Below, one piece after another: positions 32,534 through 42,292 of a stretch of 64,000 nt of DNA. Source of the DNA: JAEUIV01 sp033763795 (GTDB lineage: Bacteria; Planctomycetota; Phycisphaerae; Phycisphaerales; UBA1924); assembly GCA_033763795.1 (NCBI GenBank), contig JANRJV010000055.1:1-64000 (forward strand), read 5' to 3'. Under the pieces are notes generated by a model. That model was not told the origin of the DNA. It saw only the letters and a program-made list of their open reading frames with translations, and made no database searches. The position numbers and the translations under genes are program-made. Positions within the stretch are counted from its first letter, which is position 1. The number at the start of each line of letters is the position of its first letter.

Positions 32534-35500
32534 TTAGTCGCAGTTGTCGAGGAAGTTGCCCAGGACGTTGCTGACGTCGGCGAAGTTGACCTGGCCGTCG
32601 CAGTTGGCGTCGCCAACGGAGGTTCCGTTGGGGTTGGCGGGCTGGTTGAAGTTGGCGAGGACGGCGCTGATGTCAGCGAAGTCCACGTCAGCAGCGGGGG
32701 TGCCGTTGGTCGTCTTCGAGGCGTTGCCCTGGCAGCAGACAGGAGCGCAGTTGGGGGTGCCCGCGAGGGCGAGGCTGACGCTCTTGTTGCCGGTGAGGAA
32801 GGACGCGTCGATGGCGATGTTGCGGCCGTTGAGGCCGGTCTCGTCCTCAACGCCGACGAAGGCTTCGGCCTGATCGCCGTCGAGGGTGGAGATGTCGGCG
32901 AGGTTCATGAGAGTGCTGAAGGAGCCGTAGCGGAACTCGATGGAGTTGGAGGGACGCTTGAGGACGACCTGGAAGTTCGCGCGACCGGCGAAGTCTTCCT
33001 GGCGGGCCATGTTGCGCCACTCGATGATGGTCTCAGAGACCTGCACGTCGGGCGAGTTGCGGATCCAGATCTCGGCGCCCGGAGCCTGGGGGTTCCAGTC
33101 GTGGAAGAAGGGGGCGACGATGGCGTTGGGGTTGCCCTTGTAGGGGAAGGCTTCGGGAGCGCCGGCGCCGGTGAGGGGATCGGTGAGATCCGCGCCGAAG
33201 ACGACGTAGCCGTTGGAGGCGACGGCGATCTGCGCCGGGGTGTAGCTGCGGCCGAAGAGCTTGAAGTTGGCGCCCATGTTGGTGGCGACGACGCTGTCGT
33301 CCTCGAAACCAGTGAGCTGGGTGGCGTTGGGGGTGTTAGCGATGGAGGTGAAGGCGTGGTTGGCGAAGGCGGTGTTGGAGTAGGTATCGCCGCAGAGGGT
33401 GCCGGCGACCCAGCCGGAGCCGCCGAGGGTGGTGCAGTCGGCCTGAGTAGCGGTCACGCAGTCGGTGCCGACGCAGCAGGAGCCCAGCGGGGTGAGGTTG
33501 ATGGAGATCTGGTAGGCGAGCTGGTTGTTGCAGTCATAGCTGGAGGTGGAGAGGCCGTTCTCGCGGCTGCCGGGGGAGACGATGATGGAGTAGGTGCCGG
33601 CGTTGAGGTAGAGGACGCCGTCGCTGCCGTTGGTGCAGTTGCCCGCATCGACGGCGCCGAGGACGTTGAGGGGGAACTCGTCGTCGTAGCAGTTGGCGCC
33701 CGCGACGCCGGTCTCGGCGACCTGGAGACGGACGGGGCCGTCGGCCCGGCCGCGGTAGTTCAGGCGAGCGGGGGCGTTGATGGTGAAGGTCCAGTAGTCC
33801 TGGTCGATGGTGAAGACGTCGTAGAGAGGAGCGGGGTCGTAGATGGTGAAGAGGGTGCCGGACTGGGGCACGTTGTCGGCGATGGCGCCGGTGGTGAAGG
33901 GATCACCGAGGCAGCCGTCGTTCTCGCTGGCGAGGCACTCGTTGGTGGCTTCGCGGGACGAGAGGACGCAGGTCTCGGTCTCGGTGGGAGCGGGGATGGG
34001 GTTCGCCGAGCAGTCGGGAACCGGGGTGGTCTCGAGGATGACGTTGTAGCGGGAGAGGCCGTCGTCGGAGGCCGCGCAGCGGACCTGGCCGAAGATCTGA
34101 CCACCGCCGAAGGCGTCGGTGGCGAAGACGACGACGATGTAACGGTTTCCGCCGCCGGTGAGGACGACGATGTCGTCAGCGGTGGCGGTGTCCTCGACGC
34201 AATTGCCGCGGGTGGCGGCGGTGGCGAGGGTGATGCCGTCCTGGGTGCAGTCCTCGTTGGTGATCTGAGCGGCGAAGGCGCCGCCCGACTCGATCTTCAG
34301 GCGGGCGACGACGTCGCTGCCATCGATCTGGATCTTGTAGTAGTCGAAGTCGACGCTGCCGCCGGCGTCGCTGACGGTCTGGTCGATCTTGCCGGCGACC
34401 CACTGGTTGGCCGGCATGCGGAGGAACTCGCCGTTGGTGATGGTGGTAGCGAAGCAGCCACCCTTGCGGGCGTTGTTGACGATGTCGTTATCGATGCAGT
34501 CCTCGCCCTCGGTGAACCCGTCGTCGCCGCCGGTGCCGTCGAAGGTGGGCAGAGCGGTTGCGCCGAGCTGGGTGCTCTCGAAAGCGGTGCCCGAGCGGAA
34601 GGGGACCGCGGGGCAGAGGGCGAAATCGGTGGCCTGGCGGAGGCGGAGCCAGTAACGGCTCTTGGTTCCGCAGGGGTAGCCTTCGCCGCCCGAGGCGGTG
34701 CTGAAGGTCTGGAGGCCCACGGTGTTGCCGGGGGCGGTGCCGGTCTGGCCGGTGCCGGCGGACTCGAAGTAGTGGACGCGGGTGAAGGTCTGCCCGCAGA
34801 AGGCGATGGCGTTGGCGTGGATGGTCAGACGGAAGGCCGGGGTGCAGTCAGAGAAGTCGAAGAGGCCGGCGAAGTTGAAGAAGTTGAGCTGGAAGGGGCC
34901 TTCGCCCTGGAACTCCCACTGGACGATCGAGCGAGCGCCCGGGAGGGCCTCGAAGAGGTGCCAGTCGAAGTCGCGGGCCTGGGTCTGCGACCAGACGGTG
35001 CCGGTGATGACTTCGTCGAGGTTGATGGTGCCGTAGCGGCGGTCCTCACCCGCGGGCGGGTTGAGATTGCAACCGTTGTTGAAGAGGCCGCTGTTGGCGG
35101 GAGGAGCGACGACCAAGCAGGGCTCGGTCACGGTGGTGCCGGGGCCGTTGGTGTTCTCGCCGCGCTCGACGTTGGCGCCGGCGGGGATCTCGAAGTCGCA
35201 GGGCTCGCCGCAGGGCTGGTTCTCGCAGCAGGGGATGGGCTGGTTGTTGGTAGCGCGGACCTCGCGGAGGAGGAGGGCGAAGTCGCCGGTGGCGGTGCCG
35301 AAGCCGTCGACCTGGATGTAGTAGGTCACGCCCTGCCGAGCGCAGAACTGGAGCTCGGACTGAGCGATGGTGAGGCTCTTGTCGTCCTGAGCGGCGATGC
35401 AGGAGATGCCGGCGCCGGAGGCGTCGCACGAGCCGCAGTAGACGGCGAGCTCGGTGTCGAAGGCGGTTCCGGCGATCTGGTTGTCGGTGGAGATGAGGAC

Positions 35501-37108
35501 GCGGTTGCCGCGGCCCGTGAGGCGGTACCACACGGAGCGGGAGGCGTTGGCGGCCGAGTCATAGAAGACGCCGGCGTCGGGGCATCCGGTGACGTTGCCT
35601 TCGATGTTGGCGGTGCGGGTCTGGCCGGCGCGGAGGGCGCCGAGCTCAGAGGCGAAGCCGGTGCCGGCGGGGTCCGCGGGCACATCGATGGCGCCGACGC
35701 AGGTGTCGTTGGCGGGGATCGGGATGGGGCAGTCGACGTTGATGGTGTAGATGCCCTGGTCGACGGCGTCGAAGGAGCTGACGCGGATGTAGAGGTTCTG
35801 GTTCTGGCCGCCGTTGGGCAGCGTGTTGAGGCTGGTGAGGTTGACCTCGGAGAATCCGGCGACGCAGGCGTCGTCGGAGCAGCCGATCTGGGTGAGGTTG
35901 TTGATGTTGACGCCGTTGGCGGGGACGGTCAGGCGGTAGACCTGCAGGAACGAGTCGCCGCCGGAGAGGCCGCCCTCGAGATCCGTGTTGCAGAGCTGGA
36001 TCTTGGCGGAGGTGTTGGGGTTGGGGTTGAGGCGGAACCAGACGTCGCCGCTGGTGCGGTCGGGCTCGAGGCTCGACTTGCGGCAGGGGACGGGGTCCAG
36101 CGAGCGCTGGTGGATGGCGTAGGTGTTATCGAAGGGGGGTTCCTGCGCGTTGCAGGCGAGGGGCTCGGCGCCCGAGATGTTGTCGTTGGCCGGGGGGGGA
36201 CGATCGACGCAGGAGCCGATGTCGTTGGAGGGGGCCAGCTGGACGGCGGCGTTGGTGAAGCCGATGCCCATCATGACGTCGAGGTTGAGGAAGTGGGTGT
36301 TGTCGTAGGCGGGGTCGATGCGGTTGTTGCGGCGCAGCGAGGAGCGGTTGCCCTCGGTGAGCTGCGAGGCCTCGTTGTCGAGGGTCGACTCGTAGGAGTA
36401 TCCCAGGGTGAAGAAGCAGTTGAGGGGGGTGGTGAAGTAGAACTCGGCGAAGTAGCAGGTGCCGGCAACGACGTTGACGGCGGTGTGCGACTGGCTGAGG
36501 TTGAACTTGATGCAGAGCTCGTCGAGGTTGATGAAGATGCCGACGGGGAGGCCGGTGGTTCCCTGGGCGGCGGTCATGGTGCCGTCTTCGGTGCGGAAGG
36601 TGGCGATGAGGGTGCCCGGGAGGCCGGTGACGGTGTCGTAGTTGTAGAAGGCGACGGTCCAGTTGTGGGGCGACGGATTGGCGTCGCTGGTGCAGGCGTC
36701 GGAGTTGAAGTAGCCGCGGATCTCGACGGAGTTGACGCGGCCGTTCTGCGTCGGGGTGAAGTCGTCGGCGGTGAAGAGGCGGTCGAGGTTGAAGTCACCG
36801 AGGATGGCCGACGCGTAGGGGTCGTTTCCGGGGGGACGGTCGTAGCTGTTGGCGTCGCCCAGTGTGCAGGGGCTGACGCGAGCGCCGCCCTGGGGGACGT
36901 TCTCGGGGTCGCCGCCCGGGACGACGAAGACGTCGAGCGGGTTCTTGGCGATCTCGTTCTCCCAGAACGGGGAGACGTTGCTCACCTGGCGCTTGGCGAG
37001 GGGAGCTTCCTTGACATTCTCAGCAGCGGCGGTCGAGAGGCCAACACACAGGCCCGCGACGCAGCCGACCGTCCGAAGCAACGTTCGGACTTGACACCGG
37101 TAATCCAC
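32534..37108 (-). CDS. Giant secreted multidomain protein with C-terminal paired-dockerin cassette
   Basis: The protein has 1524 residues from GTG 37108, which has AGGAGG 6 bp upstream and gives a good signal peptide (LLRTVGCVAGLCVGLSTAAA). Several beta-rich, cysteine-containing segments follow: DPP-like domains with PANDNISGAEPLAC, PANDTCVGAIDVPA and TETCVLSSREATNEC starts, of the pre-peptidase C-terminal type. A nidogen-like region near the end has NGYVVFGADL and VAPFFHDWNP. The last 70 residues begin CCQGNASKTT and end LDNCD, the same cassette as in the protein at 24229. No catalytic centre is visible. It is probably an exported surface or matrix protein. Confidence 0.75.
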   Translation of the reverse strand: MDYRCQVRTLLRTVGCVAGLCVGLSTAAAENVKEAPLAKRQVSNVSPFWENEIAKNPLDVFVVPGGDPENVPQGGARVSPCTLGDANSYDRPPGNDPYASAILGDFNLDRLFTADDFTPTQNGRVNSVEIRGYFNSDACTSDANPSPHNWTVAFYNYDTVTGLPGTLIATFRTEDGTMTAAQGTTGLPVGIFINLDELCIKFNLSQSHTAVNVVAGTCYFAEFYFTTPLNCFFTLGYSYESTLDNEASQLTEGNRSSLRRNNRIDPAYDNTHFLNLDVMMGIGFTNAAVQLAPSNDIGSCVDRPPPANDNISGAEPLACNAQEPPFDNTYAIHQRSLDPVPCRKSSLEPDRTSGDVWFRLNPNPNTSAKIQLCNTDLEGGLSGGDSFLQVYRLTVPANGVNINNLTQIGCSDDACVAGFSEVNLTSLNTLPNGGQNQNLYIRVSSFDAVDQGIYTINVDCPIPIPANDTCVGAIDVPADPAGTGFASELGALRAGQTRTANIEGNVTGCPDAGVFYDSAANASRSVWYRLTGRGNRVLISTDNQIAGTAFDTELAVYCGSCDASGAGISCIAAQDDKSLTIAQSELQFCARQGVTYYIQVDGFGTATGDFALLLREVRATNNQPIPCCENQPCGEPCDFEIPAGANVERGENTNGPGTTVTEPCLVVAPPANSGLFNNGCNLNPPAGEDRRYGTINLDEVITGTVWSQTQARDFDWHLFEALPGARSIVQWEFQGEGPFQLNFFNFAGLFDFSDCTPAFRLTIHANAIAFCGQTFTRVHYFESAGTGQTGTAPGNTVGLQTFSTASGGEGYPCGTKSRYWLRLRQATDFALCPAVPFRSGTAFESTQLGATALPTFDGTGGDDGFTEGEDCIDNDIVNNARKGGCFATTITNGEFLRMPANQWVAGKIDQTVSDAGGSVDFDYYKIQIDGSDVVARLKIESGGAFAAQITNEDCTQDGITLATAATRGNCVEDTATADDIVVLTGGGNRYIVVVFATDAFGGGQIFGQVRCAASDDGLSRYNVILETTPVPDCSANPIPAPTETETCVLSSREATNECLASENDGCLGDPFTTGAIADNVPQSGTLFTIYDPAPLYDVFTIDQDYWTFTINAPARLNYRGRADGPVRLQVAETGVAGANCYDDEFPLNVLGAVDAGNCTNGSDGVLYLNAGTYSIIVSPGSRENGLSTSSYDCNNQLAYQISINLTPLGSCCVGTDCVTATQADCTTLGGSGWVAGTLCGDTYSNTAFANHAFTSIANTPNATQLTGFEDDSVVATNMGANFKLFGRSYTPAQIAVASNGYVVFGADLTDPLTGAGAPEAFPYKGNPNAIVAPFFHDWNPQAPGAEIWIRNSPDVQVSETIIEWRNMARQEDFAGRANFQVVLKRPSNSIEFRYGSFSTLMNLADISTLDGDQAEAFVGVEDETGLNGRNIAIDASFLTGNKSVSLALAGTPNCAPVCCQGNASKTTNGTPAADVDFADISAVLANFNQPANPNGTSVGDANCDGQVNFADVSNVLGNFLDNCD

Positions 37109-37630
37109 GCAACACCTCCTCTTCTCCTCAGTGTGCCTCACGGGCGAGATGAACCGCATCCGCCGCGGGAAGGGCGCACTGGAAGACTGGACTCGTTCTT
37201 GAAGAGATACTCGATGAGTTGACGGGGGGCAAGAAGAAACGCACGACTCATTGGATTCCCAGAAATGGCCCATTCAGCCAGCGTTCTCCAGGTTTGCACG
37301 CACTAGGCCGTCGTTCGTTCTGAACCGGGGCGGTTTGAGCGAAGCGGGGCGGCGTTGGAGCGATGGTCGACGGACGCCGGCAAACCTCCTTCCGCGCTTC
37401 ACGGACGCGGGTGCGGGGCACGGCGGCTGACGCCGAACAGAGCCCACGATCCATACGCCCCTGATGGACAACCGGGTCCGAACTTCGGACGTCGGCGGCT
37501 GGGCGTTTCATGGCTGAGCATCGGCGAGTCCGATGGTCCGGAACACCGAAATGAGGCAAAAGAGGTCAAGTTGGCGGGAGGGTCGGCGGGGTCGGTATCC
37601 TGCGGTTCTGACGGGGGATGCGAGAAGTCG
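37109..37630. other. Divergent intergenic region, secreted protein / aldehyde dehydrogenase
   Basis: The 522 bases lie between divergent starts and should hold both promoters. I see no RNA gene. The stretch about 37190-37270 is more AT-rich (GAAGAGATACTCGATGAGTT) and is the likely promoter area of the giant secreted protein. Frames that cross it are arginine/proline-rich shadows. Confidence 0.4.
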
Positions 37631-39193
37631 ATGGCGGGGACCCCGAAACCATTTTTCGTAGCCGGGCGGGCGCAGACGGCCCCGGGCCTGCTGGCGGTGC
37701 TGAACAAGCACAAGGGCGCGGAGCTGGCGACGGTGTGCGTGCCGACGGCGGAGGCGGTGGACCGGGCGCTGACGGCGGCGGTGGGGGCGGTGGACGCGCT
37801 GCGGACGCTGCCGGCCTACCGGCGGTCGGAGGCGCTGTTCCACGTTGCGCGGCGACTGCGGGAGCGGGCGGAAGAGGTGGCGCGGATCGTGTGCGGGGAG
37901 GTGGGCAAGCCGATCGGTGACGCGCGGAACGAGGTTGCGCGGGCGATCGACACGCTGCGGTTATCGGGCGAAGAGGCGACGCGGCTGACGGGCGAGTACC
38001 TGCCGCTGGACAGCTCGGCGCGGGGGGAGAACACCGAGGCGATCGTCAAGCGGGTGCCGGCGGGGGTGTGTTCGTTCATCACGCCCTTCAACTTTCCGCT
38101 GAACCTTGCGGCGCACAAGATCGGGCCGGCGCTGGCGGCGGGGTGCCCGTTCGTGCTGAAGCCCGACCCGCGGACGCCGCTGAGCGCACTGGTGCTGGCG
38201 GAGATGCTGGCGGAGACGGACCTGCCGGCGGGGTCGTTCAGCGTGCTTCCGGTGACGGACGAGACGGCGCGGGACATGTTCGTGACGGACGAGCGGATCC
38301 GGGTGCTGTCGTTCACGGGGTCTTCGCGGGTGGGGTGGGAGCTGCGTTCGCGGGCGGGGAACAAGAAGGTTCTGCTGGAGCTGGGGGGGAACGCGGCGTG
38401 CATCATCGACGCGCCGATCAGCCGGACGGACCTCGAGCGGATCGCGGACCGCGTGTGCTACGGGTGCTTCGCGCTGGCGGGGCAGTCGTGCATCAGCGTG
38501 CAGCGGATCCTTGTGCAGCGGACGATCTACGACGCGGTGCTGGAGGCGATCGTGTCGCGAGCGAAGCAGATCCGGGCGGGTGATCCACTGGATGAGTCGA
38601 CGGCGATCGGGCCCATGATCAGCGTGGAAGCGGCCGAGCGGGTCGAGAGATGGATCGACGAGGCGGTGAAAGCGGGGGCGCTGATCCGGACGGGCGGTCA
38701 GCGGGTGGGGGCGTTCATGGAGCCCACGCTTGTTGAGAACGCGCCGGCGCAGAGCAAGCTGGTGTGCGACGAGGTGTTCGGGCCCGTGGCGGTGATCCAG
38801 CCGTTTGATTCGTTCGACGAGGCGCTGGCGTCGATCAACGCGGGGAAGTACGGGCTGCAGACGGGGGTGTTCACGGCGAGCCTTACGCACGCGCTGCGGG
38901 CGTGGAACGTGCTGAACGTGGGGGGCGTGATCGTGAACGACGTGCCGTCGTCGCGGATGGACGCGATGCCCTACGGGGGTGTGAAGGAGTCGGGTCTGGG
39001 GCGCGAGGGCGTGCGGTACGCGGTGCAGGAGTTCACGGAGCTGCGGACGCTGGTGCTGCGGAACGTGGGCAGGCCGCGGCGCGAGAAGCGGGATGCTGCG
39101 GCGGGGAGCGACCCCAAGGGCGACTCGCGGGCGATCCTGTCGGATTCGATGTCGTACGCGGACGCCAAGAGCCTGAGCGACACGGCGACGTGA
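37631..39193 (+). CDS. NAD(P)-dependent aldehyde dehydrogenase
   Basis: This 520-residue enzyme oxidises an aldehyde to the carboxylic acid. It shows substrate-channel and cofactor motifs of the ALDH superfamily: FITPFNFPLNLAAHKIGPAL, VLKPDPRTPLSAL, VLSFTGSSRVGWEL, ELGGNAACIID with the general-base Glu, and the nucleophile C287 in GQSCISVQRI. EVFGPVAVIQPFDSFDEA and PYGGVKESGLGREG complete the fold. It is closest in style to succinate-semialdehyde or lactaldehyde-type enzymes; the exact substrate is uncertain. The C-terminal tail of about 30 residues is extra. It lies 94 bp upstream of the M2 peptidase gene, in the same direction. Confidence 0.93.
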   Translation: MAGTPKPFFVAGRAQTAPGLLAVLNKHKGAELATVCVPTAEAVDRALTAAVGAVDALRTLPAYRRSEALFHVARRLRERAEEVARIVCGEVGKPIGDARNEVARAIDTLRLSGEEATRLTGEYLPLDSSARGENTEAIVKRVPAGVCSFITPFNFPLNLAAHKIGPALAAGCPFVLKPDPRTPLSALVLAEMLAETDLPAGSFSVLPVTDETARDMFVTDERIRVLSFTGSSRVGWELRSRAGNKKVLLELGGNAACIIDAPISRTDLERIADRVCYGCFALAGQSCISVQRILVQRTIYDAVLEAIVSRAKQIRAGDPLDESTAIGPMISVEAAERVERWIDEAVKAGALIRTGGQRVGAFMEPTLVENAPAQSKLVCDEVFGPVAVIQPFDSFDEALASINAGKYGLQTGVFTASLTHALRAWNVLNVGGVIVNDVPSSRMDAMPYGGVKESGLGREGVRYAVQEFTELRTLVLRNVGRPRREKRDAAAGSDPKGDSRAILSDSMSYADAKSLSDTAT

Positions 39194-39287
39194 CGCGGGG
39201 TGACGCGGCGTAGAGTGATGCGGACCGGTGGGGCGCGGCCCGCGCGGCGGCGGGCGGCGGTGCAGCCAACGCCTGAGGAGCCCCACG

Positions 39288-41177
39288 ATGAAGCAGGATG
39301 GAATGTCCCGTCGGGACGCGATCAAGTCGGCGACGGCGGTGGCGATCGGCGCGGCGGCGGGCGGTCCGGCGGCGCTGGCGGCGGGGGCCGGTGCGGCGGG
39401 CGCCGGCGGGGGCGGTGCGGGGGGCGGGGGCGGCGGGCTGGCTGAGAGGGCGCGGGCGTTTCTGGCGGACTACAACGCGCGGTATCAGCTGCTGTATTAC
39501 GCGGCGTCGCAAGCGCAGTGGGCGGCGAGCACGGACGTTTCGGACGCGAACACGCGGGCGTCGATCGCGGCGGCGGGGGCGCTGAACGAGTTCGTGGGCG
39601 AGAAGAGCCGGCTGGAGGTGATTCAGGAGCTGCGGGGCGGCGCGTGGCGGCTGGACCCGCTGACGAACCGGCAGGTGGGTTCGGCGTTCTTCAAGGCGGC
39701 GCAGTATCCGGGGACGCTGCCCGAGCTGGTGCGGGCGCGGACCGAGGCCGAGGCGCAGCAGAGCGCGGCGCAGGACGGGTACCGGTTCTCGCTGACGCGT
39801 CCGGGGTCGAGCGCGGAGCCGATCACGGCGAACGGGCTGGATGACATTCTTACGTCGTCGCGCGATGTCGAGGAGCGGCGGGCGGCGTGGGAGGCTTCGA
39901 AGGAGATCGGGGGGGCTCTAAAGCCCGGGCTCGTCACGCTGCGCGATCTGCGGAACCGTTGCGCGCGTGAGCTGGGGTTCAGCTCGTACTTCGGTCTGAT
40001 GGTGGGTGAGTACGGGATGACGCCGGCGGAGATGCTGTCGCTGGCGAAGACGGCGATGGAGCAGACGCGGCCGCTTTTCGAGCAGATCCACTGCTTCACG
40101 AAGCATGCGCTGGCGGAGCGGTACGGCCAGGCGGCGCCGCGACGGATCCCGGCGCACTGGGTTCCCAATCGCTGGGGGCAGCAGTGGGGCGGACTGATCG
40201 AGGCGGCGAACCTGGACCCGCTGTTCACGAGCCGGGAGGCGCGGTGGATGGTGGAGCAGGCGGAGCGGTTCTATGTGTCGATGGGGTTCCCGGCGCTGCC
40301 GGCGAGCTTCTGGGAGAAGAGCGACCTGTGGGACCTGCCGGCGGACTCGCCGCGGAAGAAGAACACGCACGCGAGCGCATGGCACCTGGACCTTGATCAC
40401 GACGTGCGTTCGCTGATGAGCGTGAAGGCGAACTACGACTGGTTCACGACGACGCACCACGAGCTGGGCCACATCTATTACTACCTGGCGTACACGGACG
40501 CGGGGGCGCCGCTGCTGCTGCGCGAGGGGGCGAACCGGGCGTTCCACGAGGCGGTGGGCGAGCTGATCGCGCTGGCGTGCAGCCAGAGGCCCTACCTCGC
40601 GGAGATCGGGGTGCTGGACGCGGCGGGGGCGGCGGCGGCGGAGCGGAACGCGCCGCAGTGGCTGCTGGCGCAGGCGATGGAGGGGAGCAACATCGTGTTC
40701 CAGCCCTGGTCGTGGGGCGTGATGACTGGCTGGGAGCACGACTTCTACGAGAAGGATCTGCCGGCGGACCGGATGAACGCGCGGTGGTGGGAGCTGGTGG
40801 CGCAGACGCAGGGGATCGACCCGCCCACGCCGCGGGGCGAAGAGCACTGCGACCCGGCGACGAAGACGCACATTAACGACGACCCGGCGGGGTACTACGA
40901 CTACGCGGTGTGCTCGCTGATGGTGTATCAGCTGCACGGGTACATCGCGAAGAACATCCTGAAGCAGGACCCGCACAACTGCAACTACTACGGGCGGAAG
41001 GACGTGGGCGAGTATCTGCTGGCGCTGCTCTCGCTGGGGGCGACGCGCGACTGGCGCGAGGTGCTGCGCGATTTCACGGGCGAGGATCTGTCGGCGCGAG
41101 CGATGCTGGAGTATTACGAGCCGCTGATGCCCATGCTGAAGGAGATCAACAAGGGGCGCGACGTGGCGTTCGGGTGA
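39288..41177 (+). CDS. Tat-exported M2-family peptidyl-dipeptidase (ACE-like)
   Basis: This is a zinc dipeptidyl-carboxypeptidase of 629 residues, homologous in motif content to angiotensin-converting enzyme. The N-terminus has a twin-arginine signal (MSRRDAIKSATAVAIG), then a glycine-rich linker. The zinc site is HELGH at 391-395 in TTTHHELGHIYYYLAY, and the third ligand is a Glu in FHEAVGELIALA. NTHASAWHLDLDH and YYDYAVCSLMVYQLH also fit family M2. GAGGAG lies 7 bp before the ATG. It should act outside the cytoplasmic membrane on peptides. A bidirectional terminator follows. Confidence 0.93.
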   Translation: MKQDGMSRRDAIKSATAVAIGAAAGGPAALAAGAGAAGAGGGGAGGGGGGLAERARAFLADYNARYQLLYYAASQAQWAASTDVSDANTRASIAAAGALNEFVGEKSRLEVIQELRGGAWRLDPLTNRQVGSAFFKAAQYPGTLPELVRARTEAEAQQSAAQDGYRFSLTRPGSSAEPITANGLDDILTSSRDVEERRAAWEASKEIGGALKPGLVTLRDLRNRCARELGFSSYFGLMVGEYGMTPAEMLSLAKTAMEQTRPLFEQIHCFTKHALAERYGQAAPRRIPAHWVPNRWGQQWGGLIEAANLDPLFTSREARWMVEQAERFYVSMGFPALPASFWEKSDLWDLPADSPRKKNTHASAWHLDLDHDVRSLMSVKANYDWFTTTHHELGHIYYYLAYTDAGAPLLLREGANRAFHEAVGELIALACSQRPYLAEIGVLDAAGAAAAERNAPQWLLAQAMEGSNIVFQPWSWGVMTGWEHDFYEKDLPADRMNARWWELVAQTQGIDPPTPRGEEHCDPATKTHINDDPAGYYDYAVCSLMVYQLHGYIAKNILKQDPHNCNYYGRKDVGEYLLALLSLGATRDWREVLRDFTGEDLSARAMLEYYEPLMPMLKEINKGRDVAFG

Positions 41178-41226
41178 GAGCGGCGTCGCGGGGGGCGGCG
41201 CGGGGAACGGGGACGTGAGCGAATAG

Positions 41227-41260
41227 AAAAAGCCAAGGGCGCGGGCCCTTGGCTTTGTTT
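41227..41260. terminator. Bidirectional rho-independent terminator between convergent genes
   Basis: An 11-bp stem (AAGCCAAGGGC / GCCCTTGGCTT) has a 4-base loop, with GTTT on the plus side and TTTTTC on the minus side. It closes the M2 peptidase gene (plus) and the beta-propeller gene (minus). Confidence 0.88.
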
Positions 41261-41297
41261 CTGTCGGTGCTGTCCGTGCTCGCGTGGAGCCCGGGCT

Positions 41298-42182
41298 TCA
41301 GCGGCGGCGGCGGGCGGCGAGGCCCATGGCGAGGGCGGCGAGGCCGGCGGCGCCGGGGGCGGGGATCTGGAGGACGTAGACGGCGGGGTCTTCGCCGGCG
41401 ATGTAGATGGTGCCGTCGGGGCCGACGGTGACGCCTTCAGCGTTGGAGGCGATGCCGGAGAAGTCGAAGGAGCTGAGGACCTGGCCCGTGCGGGTGACCT
41501 CGAGGAGGCGCGCGGACTCCTGGCTGTAGATGAGGAGGTTGGACGCGGCGGCGGTGCCGGCGAGCGAGGGGACGGTGGAGAGGACCTGGATGTCCGAAAG
41601 GTCGGCGAGGCCCAGGAGCGTGGGGTCGAAGAGGTTGGAGGGGTTGAGGTCGGTGCCGCCGGCGAAGGGGAGGGCGACGTCGTAGACGGCGAGCGGGGTC
41701 TTTTCCTTGACCATGAGGAAGCGGCCGGTGGAGGGGTCGTACGAGAAGCCCTCGATGCCGATGTTGCCGACGGTGGGTCCCACGGAGGTGAAGGCGAGTG
41801 CGGCGCGGTCGACGCTGGCGCCGGCGGTGTAGGTGAAGCGGTAGACGTCCTGGAGGCGCTCTTCGCCGATGGCGAACTGGCCGTTGCCGATGTAGGTGAG
41901 ACCTTCGGTGTCGGCGAAGCCCGTGAGGTTCATGGTGCTGACGAAGGAACCGTCGGTGTTGATCTCGAGGATGGCGTCGCCTTCGTCGCCCAGGATGAAG
42001 AGGGTGCCGGTGTCCCAGTTGTAGGTGATGGCGGAGGCCTCAGAGGAAGCGGGGAAGAAGGGGGCGGCGGAGAGGTTGTAGGTGGAGACGAGCTGGTACT
42101 GCGAGAGGTTGATGGAGGAGACGCCGGCGAGGGCGGGGGCCGAGGCGGCGAGAAGAGCGATGAGTGAAGCGGCGGTCTTCAT
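41298..42182 (-). CDS. Exported SdiA-regulated-like beta-propeller protein with PEP-CTERM-like tail
   Basis: The 294-residue protein has a signal peptide (MKTAASLIALLAASAPALA). Its repeats resemble a SdiA-regulated or phytase-like propeller: ASAITYNWDTGTLFILGDEG, TEGLTYIGNGQFAIGEE, IEGFSYDPSTGRFLMVKEK, and AEGVTVGPDGTIYIAGED. The C-terminus (IPAPGAAGLAALAMGLAARRRR) is a proline motif, a hydrophobic helix and an arginine run, as in PEP-CTERM-type sorting signals. AGGAA lies before the ATG at 42182. It is probably anchored or sorted to the cell surface, and its ligand is unknown. Confidence 0.8.
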   Translation of the reverse strand: MKTAASLIALLAASAPALAGVSSINLSQYQLVSTYNLSAAPFFPASSEASAITYNWDTGTLFILGDEGDAILEINTDGSFVSTMNLTGFADTEGLTYIGNGQFAIGEERLQDVYRFTYTAGASVDRAALAFTSVGPTVGNIGIEGFSYDPSTGRFLMVKEKTPLAVYDVALPFAGGTDLNPSNLFDPTLLGLADLSDIQVLSTVPSLAGTAAASNLLIYSQESARLLEVTRTGQVLSSFDFSGIASNAEGVTVGPDGTIYIAGEDPAVYVLQIPAPGAAGLAALAMGLAARRRR

Positions 42183-42292
42183 TGGATCAGTGTTCCTGTG
42201 TGAGTGTTGTGGAGGGTGGCCGCGCGCGCTGCGGCGCGCGGTGGGGTACATGCTTGCGTGTGGTGTGTGAAGCGATCGACGTCCGCGCGTCC

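Noticed and set aside
33101..37222. 1373-codon plus-strand frame opposite the giant secreted protein
   Set aside because: It has the same glycine/valine/alanine/aspartate-rich shadow composition, without any motif, while the minus frame carries recognisable domains.
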